From positions 4,910,501-4,974,500 of the forward strand of contig NC_133050.1 of NCBI RefSeq assembly GCF_048771995.1: 64,000 nucleotides of DNA, read 5' to 3'. The first letter of the stretch is position 1. The number at the start of each line of letters is the position of its first letter. The position numbers were made by a program, and so were the translations under genes. This DNA is from Taeniopygia guttata (Eukaryota > Chordata > Aves > Passeriformes > Estrildidae). The notes below the pieces were generated by a model. The model did not search any database. It was not told the DNA's origin and was given only the letters and a program-made list of their open reading frames with translations. This document shows positions 1 through 12,840 of the stretch, in pieces.

Positions 1-1375
1 CTTGTTTGTTTAACAGTGTAAAAGCTGGGTCCTCTCACAGCTTTGGGCCTGGAGCCTCATTGCTTGCAGAGGTGGAGGCACCTGCAGGAATTCCCAGTGT
101 CTGGGAGTGGCTCTCCAGTCCTTGGCTTCCCCCAGCTGATGTGTGGCTGTGGATGATGGTAAAGCCTGAGGCTAACTGGTGATGGATCTGTCCTTAATCA
201 CTCCAGGCAATCTCTGGTAGCAATGACTGGATGCATTGCTGAGCTTCTTTTGTAATACTTTGCTAATGATGATGTGCTTTGCTGAGCTTATCCTTTTGTA
301 ATTCTTTGCAGCTGTGCATGATATAAATGACACAATTCCTTCAGTTGGTGTCTGTGTCTTTGGTGCTGACCCTGCCCACTGGTGAGACAGGGCCCCCTCC
401 AGCCTAGAGTGTTACCTGGGAAGAGAAAAGCCATCACTCCAAATGTCCCCCCTTCCTCCTTGTTCCCCCCACTTTATACCCTGAGCGTGATGCCCTATGG
501 TCTGGGGTATCCCTGGGGTCAGTGGGGGTCACCTGCCCTGGCTGTGTCCCCTCCGAAGCTCCCCCGCAGCCCCAGCCCCTCTCCAGCGTGGCCAGAGGAG
601 GGGCAGGCCAGGCTTTGGCTCAGTGGGAGCTCAGCAAGAACAAAAGCATCTCTGTGTGCCCAGCCCTGTGCTCAGCACCCGGCCCAGCAGCAGCGTCTCA
701 GTGAATGCTTGTGAATGGAGTCCTCCCTCCTTTGTCCAGGTGGTTTCAACATTGTGTTGCAATCCCTGTCGCTGGCTTGTGTGTTTTTAAAAACTTCTTA
801 GAAGAGTATCTTAACAGTACATAACGATTAAATATATGACAATTTTATTTGCACGAATTGTCATATCCATATAGCAGCATCTTTTACTAATTTTGACTAT
901 GTTTAAACGAGATCACCAAGAGAGACTATAGCTCTGCCCAGACATGTGCAGGCATGCCTAGGAATTTGGCTTGCCTGCAGTTTATCTGTCCCAGTTAAAG
1001 GCAGATGCAGCCTTTTGCTTCCATGGACATTGATGAGCTGGTAGATGTGCTAACAGGGAGAGAGCTCACACACAGCAGCTGGTCCTGATCTAATCACACA
1101 CATTCTTACAGTGCTGTTTGGCTCCAACTTGCCCAACTGCAGGAATATTTTCAGTTTTCCTTCCTACCTCCTTGGACAGGGATCACCCAAGTTTGGGTAA
1201 TCAAGCCGTTTGCAGTTTGCCACTTCTCCCCAGTCTGTGGCTAAAGAGGGGAATTACAGGTTGGGAAAAGTGGCTTAGGCTGCAATTCTGCTTTGCAGAT
1301 GAGAAGGAGCTTCCCTGGAGTACCTGCAAACATACTGGGAATGCTGGTGAGTGGCTCAGAAAGCCCGGCAGGTAC
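1..1375. other. No gene recognised (intergenic or intronic)
   Basis: Mixed-composition DNA with short accidental ORFs only. No exon with convincing paired splice sites and no repeat family that I recognise were seen before the pyrimidine satellite begins. Confidence 0.5.
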
Positions 1376-1858
1376 TCAAGCCTCCCTCCCTCCCTTTCTC
1401 CCTCCCTCCCTCCCTCCCTTTCTCCCTCCCTTCCTCCCTTTCTCCCTCCCTCCCTCCCTCCCTCCCTCCCTCCCTCCCTCCCTGCCTCCCTCCCTCCCTT
1501 CTTTCCTTCCTTCCTTCCTTCCTTCCTTCCTTCCTTCCTTCCTTCCTTCCTTCCTTCCTTCCTTCCTTCCTTCCTTCCTTCCTTCCTTCCTTCCTTCCTT
1601 CCTTCCTTCCTTCCTTCCTTCCTTCCTTCCTTCCTTCCTTCCTTCCTTCCTTCCTTCCTTCCTTCCTTCCTTCCTTCCTTCCTTCCTTCCTTCCTTTCCC
1701 TTTCCCTTTCCCTTTCCCTTTCCCTTTCCCTTTCCCTTTCCCTTTCCCTTTCCCTTTCCCTTTCCCTTTCCCTTTCCCTTTCCCTTTCCCTTTCCCTTTC
1801 CCTTTCTCATTCTCTTCCCTTCCCTTCCCTTTCTTTCCTTCTTTCCTTCCTTCTTTCC
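1376..1858. repeat. Polypyrimidine satellite: (TCCC)n, (TTCC)n, (TTTCCC)n in series
   Basis: Three arrays follow one another. CCCT-rich repeats run to about 1,500, TTCC repeats from about 1,500 to 1,694, and TTTCCC hexamers from about 1,694 to 1,806, followed by a mixed C/T tail. The plus strand is almost purely pyrimidine for about 480 bases; I see only a G near 1,484 and an A near 1,809 as interruptions. Long open frames crossing it are translation of the repeat, not genes. Confidence 0.97.
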
Positions 1859-3982
1859 CCAGATAAAACTCACTTTCAGATCTGATCATCTTTTATTCCT
1901 TTCCTCCTTCTCCCTTCTAGACTCTTTACAGTTTGTCCCTAGACATCTTGTTGAAAAGCTTCAGAACAACAGGAGTGGTGTCACAGGCAGAGGATGGGGA
2001 TCAGCCTCTGAGTCTTGCCTACCCTCTTCTACCGCTTTTCTCCTTTCCTACAGCCCAAAGTGAGAATTCTAATTTTTGGCAACAGTATCTCGTTGATTTT
2101 TATAGTCTGACATTTTCCTTATCCCTTAATTCTTTGCCTGAGTTCTGCTGCTGCACCACACAAGCTCCCTTTATCGCTGAGCATTCTCCACTTGTCTCTA
2201 TCAGATGTCAAGCTATTGATTCGGAGGTGATGTCAAGGTCATTTGGGATTCTGACACTTTCCTTGAGAGTTCTCCTTGGGAATGCTTGGAGATTTTGGTG
2301 ACTTTTGGCCAGACACAAATGTCCTAGTTATGTTCTATTTCCTCTTGACAGCTGTACCAGGGAACAATGTTTTAATGGGAATAATTTAAATTTTTAATAT
2401 GTCGGTCCCTGAATAAAGAACGTTCAAGACTGAAGAAATTCTAAACACTATCATACTTAATGCAATCCTTATCCTACCCTATCTCTTCTTTCTCTTGGAT
2501 TTTGAAGAAGATCAAAGGAATTATTTATTCATAGTCTTTGTAAGTGAGTGCTAGCAGTTATGTTCAATGTGCTAATCATGTGCAGCGGCAAAGCAGAAAT
2601 GGAAACTGGACTATCTGCAAATGTTGCCTCTTTTTTCCCCCATGCTTTCTGATTACTCTGTGGATGCAGCATCCCACAAAATACGTGAAGTTTACATAGA
2701 GAGCAACAGACAGAACAAGTTTCAACAAGAATTCCTTTCTTCCTGGCTGAAGTGTACAAACCCAGCAACTGTGCTCCCAACACAAGCTGCAGTTTCCATG
2801 CCTCCTGTACATGTGCTTGTGTTTTTGTGGGGCTTTTCAAAACAAACTGGGCTGAATCACACTGCAGGAGCTTCCCAGGCTGTGTCCTTGGCCAAGCCTG
2901 GAACAGCAGACTCACACCAAAACCTCTTGCCTGCAGGCAGGTAGGGACAGCAATTGTTTACTCACTTGCACGAATCATGAGGGGGTTTTCCCTTCACTTT
3001 ATAGTTCCATATGGTGATGCTTCTCCTGTTGGGCACTCTCAGCCTCTTCTCATGCACCCAAACTGCCTCCAGGAGCGCATCCTCCATCCTCTGACCCACC
3101 CCAGCCACCTTTGGGCATGAGATCCTGCTCACTCCCACTCCTGTTCCCTTCTCTGGAGCCACACTCATCCTGCCTATCACACCGTCCTGCACTTCCACCT
3201 AATTTTGTATCCCGACTTTTAATTATGGCAGGTGGGCCACAATTTCTATGCGAGAGACAGAAGAAGTGACCCAAGAGATCTCCAAGAGACACGAAAAGTG
3301 TGTCTTGCTCTGACAGTCAGCTGAAGGATTTGCTCTCCCAGTGCCTGCATTTCCCAGAACACTCTCCAGGCAGTGATTTTCCCACATCCCAAACCCCTCA
3401 CTGTCCATTTCCACCCCTCCCAGGAATGAGGTCCTCGTGGCACTCGTACCCCAGGTGCCAAGACAGACAAAACCAGCCAGCATTGACAGGTTTGGTTTCG
3501 TTCCAAGGGGTAATTTCTGCTCTTTTTCTAACATCTACATCTCCAAGGATTTAATCCATACTCCTGTGGGTCTCAGATTCAGTCAAATAGAGAAATGGAG
3601 AGTTTCTAGCCAGGCAGAAGCCTGGGAAAGAGTTGGGAAAGAATGTAAATAAAAGAGCGGTGTATTTTGAATAAACCAGAGTTTTACTCTCAGCAGTCTT
3701 CTGAGTCAGTCTTCTCATTCCCGTCCTGCCTCGACAGCGACATACACCTGAAGCAACTGATGACCACACAAAACGTTCATTTTACAGGAGGTCCCGCTCT
3801 GCCCTTGGAATTCCTTGGAAAAAATCCACCCTCACCCAAACCTGGTCTTCCTCCACCAGTCAGTTTTTCTTTGGTTCAAAAAAACAAAGATTATTTTATG
3901 GAGCTATGGACAACTGCAGGTGAAAGTACTGCAGAGATGGCAGCTATAAAAAAAATGTTGTTAATATTTGAAGGACCATAAA
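1859..3982. other. No gene recognised
   Basis: Unique-looking AT-rich DNA with short ORFs on both strands. None has a coherent start, domain or splice context. No RNA gene was seen. Confidence 0.45.
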
Positions 3983-4024
3983 CACAAAAAAAAAAAAAAA
4001 ACAAAAAAAAAACCAAAAAAAAAA
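3983..4024. repeat. A-rich simple tract
   Basis: Runs of A are broken by single or paired C bases. This may be a decayed poly(A) tail or a simple repeat; no flanking duplication was identified. Confidence 0.8.
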
Positions 4025-5212
4025 CCACCTCAGTTGTTCCAGTTTTCCATCAAACTGTGAGCAGCATCCTGCACCTGTGGGTACAGACCAACCTTCATTA
4101 TGACAACTCTGTGACAGTGCATTCGGGTCATTTTGTATTAGCTGTGTCACAGTTACATTATCAACAAGTACAAGCAGAAATGGATTTTTACAGCCTGGAG
4201 ATTAAATTACACGCCCTCCCCTTGCTACCTCTCTCATGAAAATCCCCGTTACAAACAGCAGGTGCCTTAGAACACAAATCAAGGTGGTGTTTGTTCTGGT
4301 CTGTTGACAAATACTACCCAAATATCAACCCCAAACCTCAGCGAGCAGCAGAGGGAGGTCACCTCCCTGTCAAGGAAAAGCAGGCAGTGAATTGCAGCCA
4401 GCTTTGAACACAGCTGCTCTCAGGAAATATTCCCGGGATCAGCCCTCCTGACCCTTTGTTATCTCACCCGCCCACATCTTATCTGGGACTCTGCACTCCC
4501 ACATTTACATGCAGCATTCCAAGTCACTCCTCCCAAACCAGCTCCTTATCAGCCCTGCCCTGGCTCACAGGTGGCTCTGCTGTCCTTTATGTCCCTCCCC
4601 GCTCTGGGGGTGCCACCACAGCCGGGCTCCACCTGAGGAGAGGCTCAGGATAAAGCAGAGGGGTGACGGTGACAAGGCCCAAGTGCTGGGAGGTCACGGC
4701 CAGCACCTGCTGATGGCACAGAGAGGGATCCTTCCCTTCAGCTCACCCAGGAACTTTCCATCCCCAGCCCAGAGAGGGAGCAAGGACAGTCACGAGCCAT
4801 CTGTGACCCGGCAAGTGACGGCCTCGGTGACACCACTGGAGAATGTGGCAAAATGATTTGCTGCTGAATGAAACCCAGAGAGAGCTCGGGAGCACCTTCA
4901 CCCGGGGGTCACCCAAAAAACTCATGTGGGGGGATGAATCCCAGAATCCCGGAGTGGGGCAGGGCTAAGGGAGCACAGAGGCTCAGCTGGTGCCACCCCA
5001 GGGCCATCCCGAGCACAGGGCACAGCGGGGTGTGCACAGGGCTCTGGAATATCCCCAGCCAGGGAGGACCCACAGCCTCTCTGGGCTCTGCTCCAGTGCC
5101 CACAGGGAAGTTCTGCCTCCTGGGCAGGGAATTGCCGGGCTCAGCCCTGCCCGGGGCTCTGGGGCCATTGCTGGGCCTGTAGCAGGGCCTGGGGCTGCTC
5201 TGCCCTCCTGCA
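4025..5212. other. No gene recognised
   Basis: GC content rises towards 5 kb, but no exon structure could be supported. Confidence 0.4.
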
Positions 5213-5290
5213 CACAGGGACGGACAGGGATGGACAGGGACACTCAGGGACACCCAGGGACACTCAGGGTCACAACAGGGTCACCCAGGC
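5213..5290. repeat. Short minisatellite based on CAGGGACAC
   Basis: Imperfect copies of a unit of about 9-10 bases (ACAGGGA and CACTCAGGG variants) repeat across roughly 75 bases. Confidence 0.75.
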
Positions 5291-6557
5291 CTGAGGGCCC
5301 CTCTCAGCATCTCCTCAGCCCCAGCTCCCTCAGCCTTTCCTGCTCCAGGCCCTTCCTCAGCTCCACAGCTCCCCAGGAGCTCCCTGGCCCTGCTGTCCCA
5401 AGGAGCTGGACAAGCACTCCAGCTCTGCCTCCCAGGGCTGACAATGTTTATTTTTAATTCTCAGTGAAGACAACAACCTAGATCCCAGCTGATCCCACCC
5501 ACCCCACATGGAGCCACTCCTGCCTTCTCTCCTTCCTCAGAGGACAAAAACCCCAGAAATGCTCTTGGCTCCCTTCTCCCAGAGGCCCTGGGGTGGTCAA
5601 TAGCAATAAAAATATGCCTGCAGAGCTTTCACCCTCAAAGCTTGATTTTCCAGGCACTCTCCTGCAGTTCCTCTGTAATGGCATTTTTTAATGGCCTGGC
5701 AAAAGGAACCTAATCTTGCAATTACTCCATTTAAAGCCATGTAATGGGTGAGCAGCTTCCTGGGATATGGGAAAGGAGAAGTGTGGTACAATTGTATTAA
5801 AGTGGGAAAATGGAGTAACTACTCACACTAAAAAGGATGAGGAATGAAAAGCAGCATGGTCTGAATTATAGAGAAAGGAATGTGTTTATGACATGCAGCT
5901 GAAGGTCTGGCAGCTTTTGAGAGTCACCATTCCCCTCCTGTCTCTTTCACTTGCCATCAGGACAAAAAAAGAGGAAAAGGAGGGAGTTGGGAGCATCAAA
6001 TCCACAGGGCTTGCAAAGGGGATCAATTGGGTTTGAGGACGGAGTGAGCAGGGCAAGGGCAAGGCATCTCCAGGGAGATTCTCCTGCTGCATGGCAGCAT
6101 TCCCAGGAGAAGCTGGCAGCACAAGGCCCTAAAGATGGGGAACAGCTGAGCAACCCCAATTCCCAGGACTGAGATCTCCCTATCCCTGACTTCACAGCAT
6201 GAAAAAGGAGACTGGGGATATTAAAAAAAAAAAAAAAATTATTAAGGATATTGCTTGAAAAACAACCAGGGTGATCCTCAGCAGTGCAGGAGGGATGGCA
6301 GGAGGGATGAATTCCTGAGGGGAAGGGCTCCTCACTCCAGCTTGCAAAAGCCAAAAGTCAAATCTCCCAGGCTCTGGAATTCAGGAACAATGGGGAAATG
6401 GGGATGCCTGGCCCGTCCTGCTCAGTTTGGGACACTCGTGTCCCCATGGCCCAGTGCCGTCACCGCCACCCACCCCAACATTCCATCCAAGGGAGCTCTC
6501 CCACGTCAACCTGGGGGCCCAGCACCACGATGCTCTTCCATATCCCATCCAAAGGCC
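5291..6557. other. No gene recognised
   Basis: Contains an A16 run near 6,222. No supported coding exon. Confidence 0.4.
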
Positions 6558-6683
6558 TCACTGCGTGCTCCGCAGGTCCATGAGGGCACGCTCCAGGCTC
6601 CGGGACAGGAGGGGGAAGCGCTTTGGGAAGAGCGTCCGCTTCAGGTCCTCCTGGCGCGTGCTTCTGCCCTTCTTCCTCTTCAT
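6558..6683 (-). CDS. Possible small basic ORF or 3' exon, unidentified
   Basis: On the reverse strand an ATG-initiated frame of 41 codons starts MKRKKGRSTRQEDL and ends SLERALMDLRSTQ before a TGA. It is lysine- and arginine-rich at its start with an amphipathic-looking end, and lies in a locally CpG-rich stretch. A stop in the same frame lies about 30 bases upstream, so it is either a tiny ORF or the last exon of a gene with an acceptor in that gap. A good plus-strand donor (AAGGTGAGT near 6,774) argues for an alternative plus-strand exon over the same bases. The function is unknown and the coding status is doubtful. Confidence 0.25.
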   Translation of the reverse strand: MKRKKGRSTRQEDLKRTLFPKRFPLLSRSLERALMDLRSTQ

Positions 6684-9656
6684 GGCGAGGCACCGCCGGC
6701 GGCTCCGGAGGGCTCACCCAGCCTTGCCGTGGTGCACGTGGCCCAGAGCGCCCCAGCTGCGCTCTCAGCACCAAGGTGAGTGCAGGGCTTCCCAGCGCCC
6801 AGCCCAGGCGGGTGGGGACCTTTAGGGTGGAAGGGCTGCAAAGGAGGGAGAGAGGTTTTCAGGGCAGTAGGGCGGGTCGGCAGCACCTCGGAGATCACTC
6901 TTCACTGTGCTGCTGGGTGGACTTGGCACTGAAGTAGCTGATGAGAGCCACATTTTCCAGCCTGCCTGCAGCTCTGAGGGGCACAGAGGTGTAATGGCAT
7001 CTCCCACCAATGCACTCCCCATCCTGATGTACCCTGCCAGCCTGGTGGCACCTCCTGGATGCTCTGGGGACAGCTGCAGTGCCAGGGTCCTGCAAGCATC
7101 AGCCCCGTACGCCCCCTCACCACCAGCCACCCCAGCACAAGGGTGAAATGCCAACACAGACACCCCCCTAACAGATCCTGGGGAACAGTGTCTCATCAAG
7201 ATTTGTCTTGGAAAGACAGAGACTGAAAATCTCAACATCTCATCACAGGTGGGAGACAGCAGGTGCCATTTATCACTCTTGAGGAGCTGATTGGCATCCT
7301 CAGTCATAACTGAATCCTGCGAGTGCACAAGAGAAAAACACCTTCAATTCTTCCCTTCATGTCCCCAAAATGCATGCCCTAGGTTTTGAGGCCTGCTTAC
7401 TCTGATCAAGCCCTTCTGGATCTCACCAACATGAAGGAACTCTCCTTATGCCTGTCCAGCTGTTCTGTGCAGTACTTCCTGGAGTGACTTCCCAGTGATG
7501 CTAACAGCTTTACCTGGCACCCCAAAGCAGTTAAGGTGGAAGACTGCAGCAGCAAGTTCCTTGCCTCCAACCAGCTACAATGGAATGGTTTTCCCATAGG
7601 AATTACCCTCAGAGGAATAACCCCAGTCCCTCCAGCCAAACTGCCTCCTTTCCAGGGAAGCCAGAGGCTTGCATGCCTTTAAAAAAAGGAAAAATATCCC
7701 CAAATCAAGATAGGATTTCAAGTGGGATTATTGCTCTTTGGCCAAAGAGCTGGAAGTTTAGCTGGAACTTATTAGGCAAGCTTTGCAGAAAGGAGGCTGT
7801 AAAGAAGGAGGTGGTGTTGCCCTCGGTGCTGCATCCCACTGCCTGCATCAGCGGTGGCCAAGGGGCCGTGAAACTGGCAGGCAGAGGCAGGTGAAAGAAA
7901 AGGCAGCCAGGAAGCAGAGCCCTGATATGCAGGGTCTTCAGCCTCTTTCTTAGGTTGTCCCTGAGAACACCACCTGGGAGAGGCCAGCAGGAGAGGCTGG
8001 GAGCCAGCCCGTGCCCTTGCTGAGCAGATTAGCAGCACTGCTGATCATCCCTCCTTGCCACCCCCAGGAAAGAAGTGTGATCCCTGCCTGGTGCAGAAAT
8101 GGATCCAGCAAGAGGCTCTGAGGCGAAACTCGCTCAAATATTGAACTAGAAAAATTTTGCTCGATCTGCCTCTCAGTAAACAGTGACTAATTGCTCTGGC
8201 TGGAGTTGCTGTACCTTCTAGATTGGAAGGTGCAGACGGAACAATGATAGTGAAGGCTCCTTACCTGACACCGGCTGTACATTAATCACGAATGTTTGCT
8301 ACGCAAATCTTGTCATACAGAGCAATTATTGCTGTTCCCATACTGACCTCATGTTTATTTATTACATGAGCTCTTTATTTGAACCTTGTATGGTCTCTCT
8401 TCCCATATAAGCATATTAGTATGTGGCTTCCAAAGGCTCCCAGTTGAGAAATTGTAGAATTATTTGTGGCGTGGAGGGATGGCACACGACACGCTGACTG
8501 CAATGCAGAGCTGAGAGGCTCAGCTCTTACACCAGTGTCTCTTCATGCAAAATGTTCTCACCCCAAGGTCCCTTGCTGGGATGAAGGACACTTTCTAACA
8601 GCACAGAGCTGCGACTCTGGGTTTGCTCTGATGCTGCAGTATTAACCAATGGTTAATGGAGACTGTCAGCCCGAGGAGCCACAAAATAAAGCTCTGCTTG
8701 GGCTTCTTTAGGGTCCGCTCAGTAAAAGTAAAATTTTACACAGTGCTTCGTCCTTGGCTTTGTCACCTTTGCCTACCTCCAGAATGATGAGTTGCAAATA
8801 AATTTAACTGTGCCACCAAGTAAGTTGCAAGTGCGCTTTTGAATGTGGTGGTGTTTGGGTAGCTGGAGGGCTGGGTGTCTTTAAGCACCAAATATTCTCT
8901 TGCCAGAGGAGTTTTCTCCATGTGATTTAATGTTGGGGAGAGGGTTTCCTCCTTAACAGCTTGGGGCAGCTCACTCCCTTGATTTTGTCCTATGGCTTCT
9001 CAAGATGATCATTAAATGCAATTTCTACATTAATCTGGGCTTTGTTTTCCCCCTTCCTTCAGTTAGGCTGCAAAGCAGGCAGAACAATGTATTGTCTGTT
9101 TAGTGTTTTCTTTTAAACACGCCCTGCTATACAGTCTGGGATCTTCTGAAGCTGCCCCTCCACGCTGATCAGTTTTGTTGCGCAGGGACTCTGCCTGCCT
9201 CACACCTCAGGCAAGTCTCTGTTCCTCTCTTGAGCGGGACAGGAAGGGTCTCCATGGTTCCTGCTTCAAACCAAACCCTCCCGTCTGACCTCTTTGGGCC
9301 CCTTCCTTGTCCACAGACATTATTGGTGCTCTTTTACTAGGGGAAACTGTAGAAAAGCCCCCAGAGCCTGAATGAAATCAAATCCCTCTTACACCCCTCA
9401 GCCCTCCCTGCCTCTCTCGCTGTTCTTTCTTCTGCTCTCACCTCTGCTTTCAGCTCTTCCCAATGTACCATCATTTTCTGATGCAATTAATTCTTATTGC
9501 TTCCAAATCATTAATAAAGCACCTAATTGTTGCAGCATTTCTGAGACAGAGAGGCCATGATTTATGTTTGGAATGAGATTTGAGCTACTCCAGCCTAGGC
9601 CTCAGATCTGGGCCTCGTGAGGCTTTCCAGCCTCTGGCGCAGTTAGAAATTAAGAG
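6684..9656. other. No gene recognised
   Basis: Several accidental ORFs but no paired splice sites or domains. The AT-rich part around 8.1-8.45 kb looks unlike repeats and could be conserved non-coding DNA, which cannot be judged from one sequence. Confidence 0.4.
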
Positions 9657-9951
9657 CTTGTGGTGCAGTTAGAAATTGTATTAAGGTGTGATGGGAAGCA
9701 CTGGGCTGTCTGGGTGTGAAGCAGTATAGGTTTATAGTGTGAGGTTTAGGTCACCTTAAGAAAAAGACACACAATATTCGCTTGCCAATGAATGTGCCTT
9801 TGTAAACTGTAAACTGTATAGAAGTGTATATAAGCTGCCATCTCCTCTCGAATAAACAGAGAACGTTGCATTAATCATATTGGTTTGACGTGCGTTCTGT
9901 CCTGTCCAGCTTTCCTGTTTCATGAGGACCCTGGGTTCACGTAATTAACAG
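9657..9951 (+). mobile_element. Probable solo LTR of an endogenous retrovirus
   Basis: A TATATAAG box at 9,827-9,834 is followed only 16 bases later by an AATAAA signal at 9,851-9,856, the compact promoter and polyadenylation layout of a retroviral LTR. The stretch can be read as TG...CA, from about 9,657 to ...TTAACA at about 9,951. The exact ends are uncertain because a short direct repeat (GCAGTTAGAAATT) sits at the left edge, and no clear target duplication was fixed. The family was not identified. Confidence 0.45.
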
Positions 9952-12680
9952 CAGGCCTGACAATGAACCTAGCAATGCCACACTGTGTACTTTTGCCCCT
10001 CTCCAGCATCACCCTTTCCTTAGGATCTCGGCTGGCTTTCCATCCATTCAACAACTTGCATCTCCCAGTCAATTTGAAATATTCCTCCCCCCTACTCCAG
10101 TATTTCTCTTTTATGGTGCAGCTGTAGCTTTTGCTAATTGTTCATTTAATGACTGTTTTGTTTTTTTTTTTTTTCCCTAAAGCAATATTTTTCTTGAGAA
10201 GTTGAATTTAAAGGGGCCATAAATGACTAATAGTAATTAATAAAAATTAAGAAATAATTCTTTAAATGCATATGCTGCCTGGAGTCAAATTCCTAAATCC
10301 CTGTTGCTATTAGATCAGCTTGGGGTTTTATTCTCCCCTGAAGGAGCAGCAGTGCCCAAGACTGTCGGGAATACTCCAAGTGATGGAATAACTCTCCAAC
10401 AACCCCAGGAAGCTGAGGGCTGGGGGTATGTGGTGGACCATGCCGGCAGCACATAGCTTACTGCTGCTCTCCTCCCTTGCTGACAGGAGGACTGGCTGTG
10501 CCAGGGCAAGAGGGGCTTCGGGGACCTGGTGGACAACTTGATCCTCTTGAAAAATACTGCCTTTAACCCGTGGAGAGCCCTGCCACTTCCACAAGACTGT
10601 TAGAAAGGGATTACACATTTAAGGGCAAGAGAGTTACATTCAAGTAAAAAAGCAGCAATAAAAGGCTTTTGTGGTTCAGAGCATAAATCAGCCTTTTACT
10701 GCTTCTCCTTGCAGTGAGCGCAGCCGCAAGCGCCTGACTCGGGGATTTTTATATCTAGTGGTGAAATATCTGGGGGACAGCAGTGCCAGGGAGCAGGCAC
10801 AGGACCCTGTGCCTGAGTCAGCACTGCCCAGCCAAGGATGCTGCAGCATCCTGCTGGCTTCAGGAGGGAGGATGAGTGTGATGGCATGGAGTCAGGGACG
10901 TGATCCCGTCGTGCAAAGCAGGACTTGGAAGTGCACAGAGATGGTTTTGAGGGCCACTTTACAAGTGCTTCCCTCTCCTGATGATATTTAACTGCTGGTG
11001 GTTTTCTTTTGCCAGTGTGGACTGGCTGAAACTCAGATCCACCACTCCAGCTTATTAAAAGGTCACGTTTTACAAAGTAGCACAGCCACCCTAACCAAAT
11101 GCGTGCTGGCTAATTGCCTTCGGTGTGAAATTAGGTTTGTGGTTTCTGTGGGATCAAGTGTGGCTTCCTCCTCTCCTCCACAACCTCCTTGGTTGTGTTC
11201 CCAGTCGCTGATGAGCATTTGATGTGCAGAAAAGACCTCAGTTTGCAGCCAGAAACACACATTCCAAAGCCCTGGCTTTGCCTACAGCCAGGATGGTGCA
11301 GAGGCAGGAGGACTGGAGAAGCTGGGACGTAGCAGAGCAGAAAATGCCTCATGGAGCTGAACCTCAGCAGGCAGTTTGGGAGCTGTCAGGCAGGGTAGGT
11401 GTGAATGCCCTACAGGTAGGGCATTAGGTCAACATGTCACTTTGTTTCCACTGCTCCTTGCAGTGTCAAGGGGGACAGAGCTGGCCACTGGGACACTGAC
11501 CAGCTCTGGGTCCTCCCTTGCTGGACCAAAGGGTATATGCAGCACAGCAGTAAATTGTTTAGCTGAAAGCATGGGAGAACTTGTGCCTTGCACTGCAGCA
11601 CCTTATGTCATTTAACAAAGCAGGCGTGTGTCAGCTGTGGTGACAGAGATGCTCCTTGTCAGCTGGGCTGAGCGAGAAGTCCTGGTCCATTAGGCAACAC
11701 GTGCCAGAGTGCACAAAGCTGGAAGCAGGCATCTCTGCACAGAGTGAGCCACCCTGAAACAAATACAAACACTTGGTGTGACAGAAATATTCAGTTGGGT
11801 CTCCTCTTGCCTGCCAGCACAGCCTCATACGTGACAAGCAGCCAAAAGCCCATGCAAGAAGAAAGCTTGTGCAAGAAAAAAATGACTTCTCACCTGCAAA
11901 CAGCTGAGACCCTTGGAAATACCTACTAGCCCACCTCAAACTGATGTCAGGACAATGATGGGTGCTTCTTTATAGGTGCAAGCTTTTCAGTTCCCACCTG
12001 GAGAAGCAGAAGGAAAAATACAGTCTCCATATATGCACAGCCAGGCGAGCAGCTCTTTGGAAGTCCAAGGCCTTTGAAGATAGCTGTGGTGAACATCTGT
12101 GGGGAGAAAGAGTGGCATGGGGGTGTCTCATCTCCTCCATCTCCTGCAGAGATTCTGTGCTGCGTGGCCCAGATCCCCAGCTCCACGTTTCCAGAAGTGG
12201 GACCTACAGTGGGAGCAGTGTGGAGCTCAGCTGTGTTTGCAGCACTTCAGAGATGAGATCATAACCCTAGAGGCAGAGCAGAGTCGAGCTCCAGGTAGGC
12301 AGGGAGACGTGAGCTCAGCCACTCACCGGGGACAGTTAATCCAGCATCAGCAATGGGCCCATTGTGGGGTGGTGTAATGCACTAAAATGTTTCTTGAGAC
12401 CAGCCTTTAGTTACATAAAATACAATTACGAAGCTTGTGTTGTATTGACTGCTTCTGCAATTTTGTCTTTATAAGTTATTTTTTCTATCATCTAATTGGG
12501 TGGCTTCTTTCAGGTTCCCAGAGTATTCTTCTTTGTGCTTCAGGGGAATTTTTGTTACTCTTTAAACAATAATTCTGAAAAAAACCCCGTTCTGATTTGT
12601 AGTAACTCTCACACAAAGGGAAAGCTCCTGTTTTTTCAGCCCACAAGCCATCCAGTTCTCCCACAGCCTTCTTAAATTCC
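9952..12680. other. No gene recognised
   Basis: Unique-looking DNA with short ORFs on both strands and no supported exon. Confidence 0.4.
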
Positions 12681-12840
12681 TAGCCACAGAATGGTTTGTG
12701 CTGGAAGGGGCCTGAGAGCCCATCTGACCCCAAGCCCACAAACACGGACACCTGCCACCAGATCAGGCTGCCCAGAGCCACGTCCACCATGGCCTGCTTT
12801 GACCACACAAGAGGTACCTTGAATCCAGATCTTGTCCCAT
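12681..12840 (-). mobile_element. CR1 LINE, degenerate 3' end
   Basis: The stretch ACAGAATGGTTTGTGCTGG and the following 140 bases follow the reverse complement of the avian CR1 3' end (GAATGGTTT...GGAAGGGACCT, then the GACACCT, ACCAG and GCCCAGAGCC motifs). It is heavily diverged and truncated, as CR1 copies usually are. Confidence 0.7.

Noticed and set aside
1118..2063. Long overlapping ORFs (up to 256 codons) on both strands
   Set aside because: They are translations of the pyrimidine satellite (runs of LPS, FPF, GKGK, KEGR) and have no gene structure.
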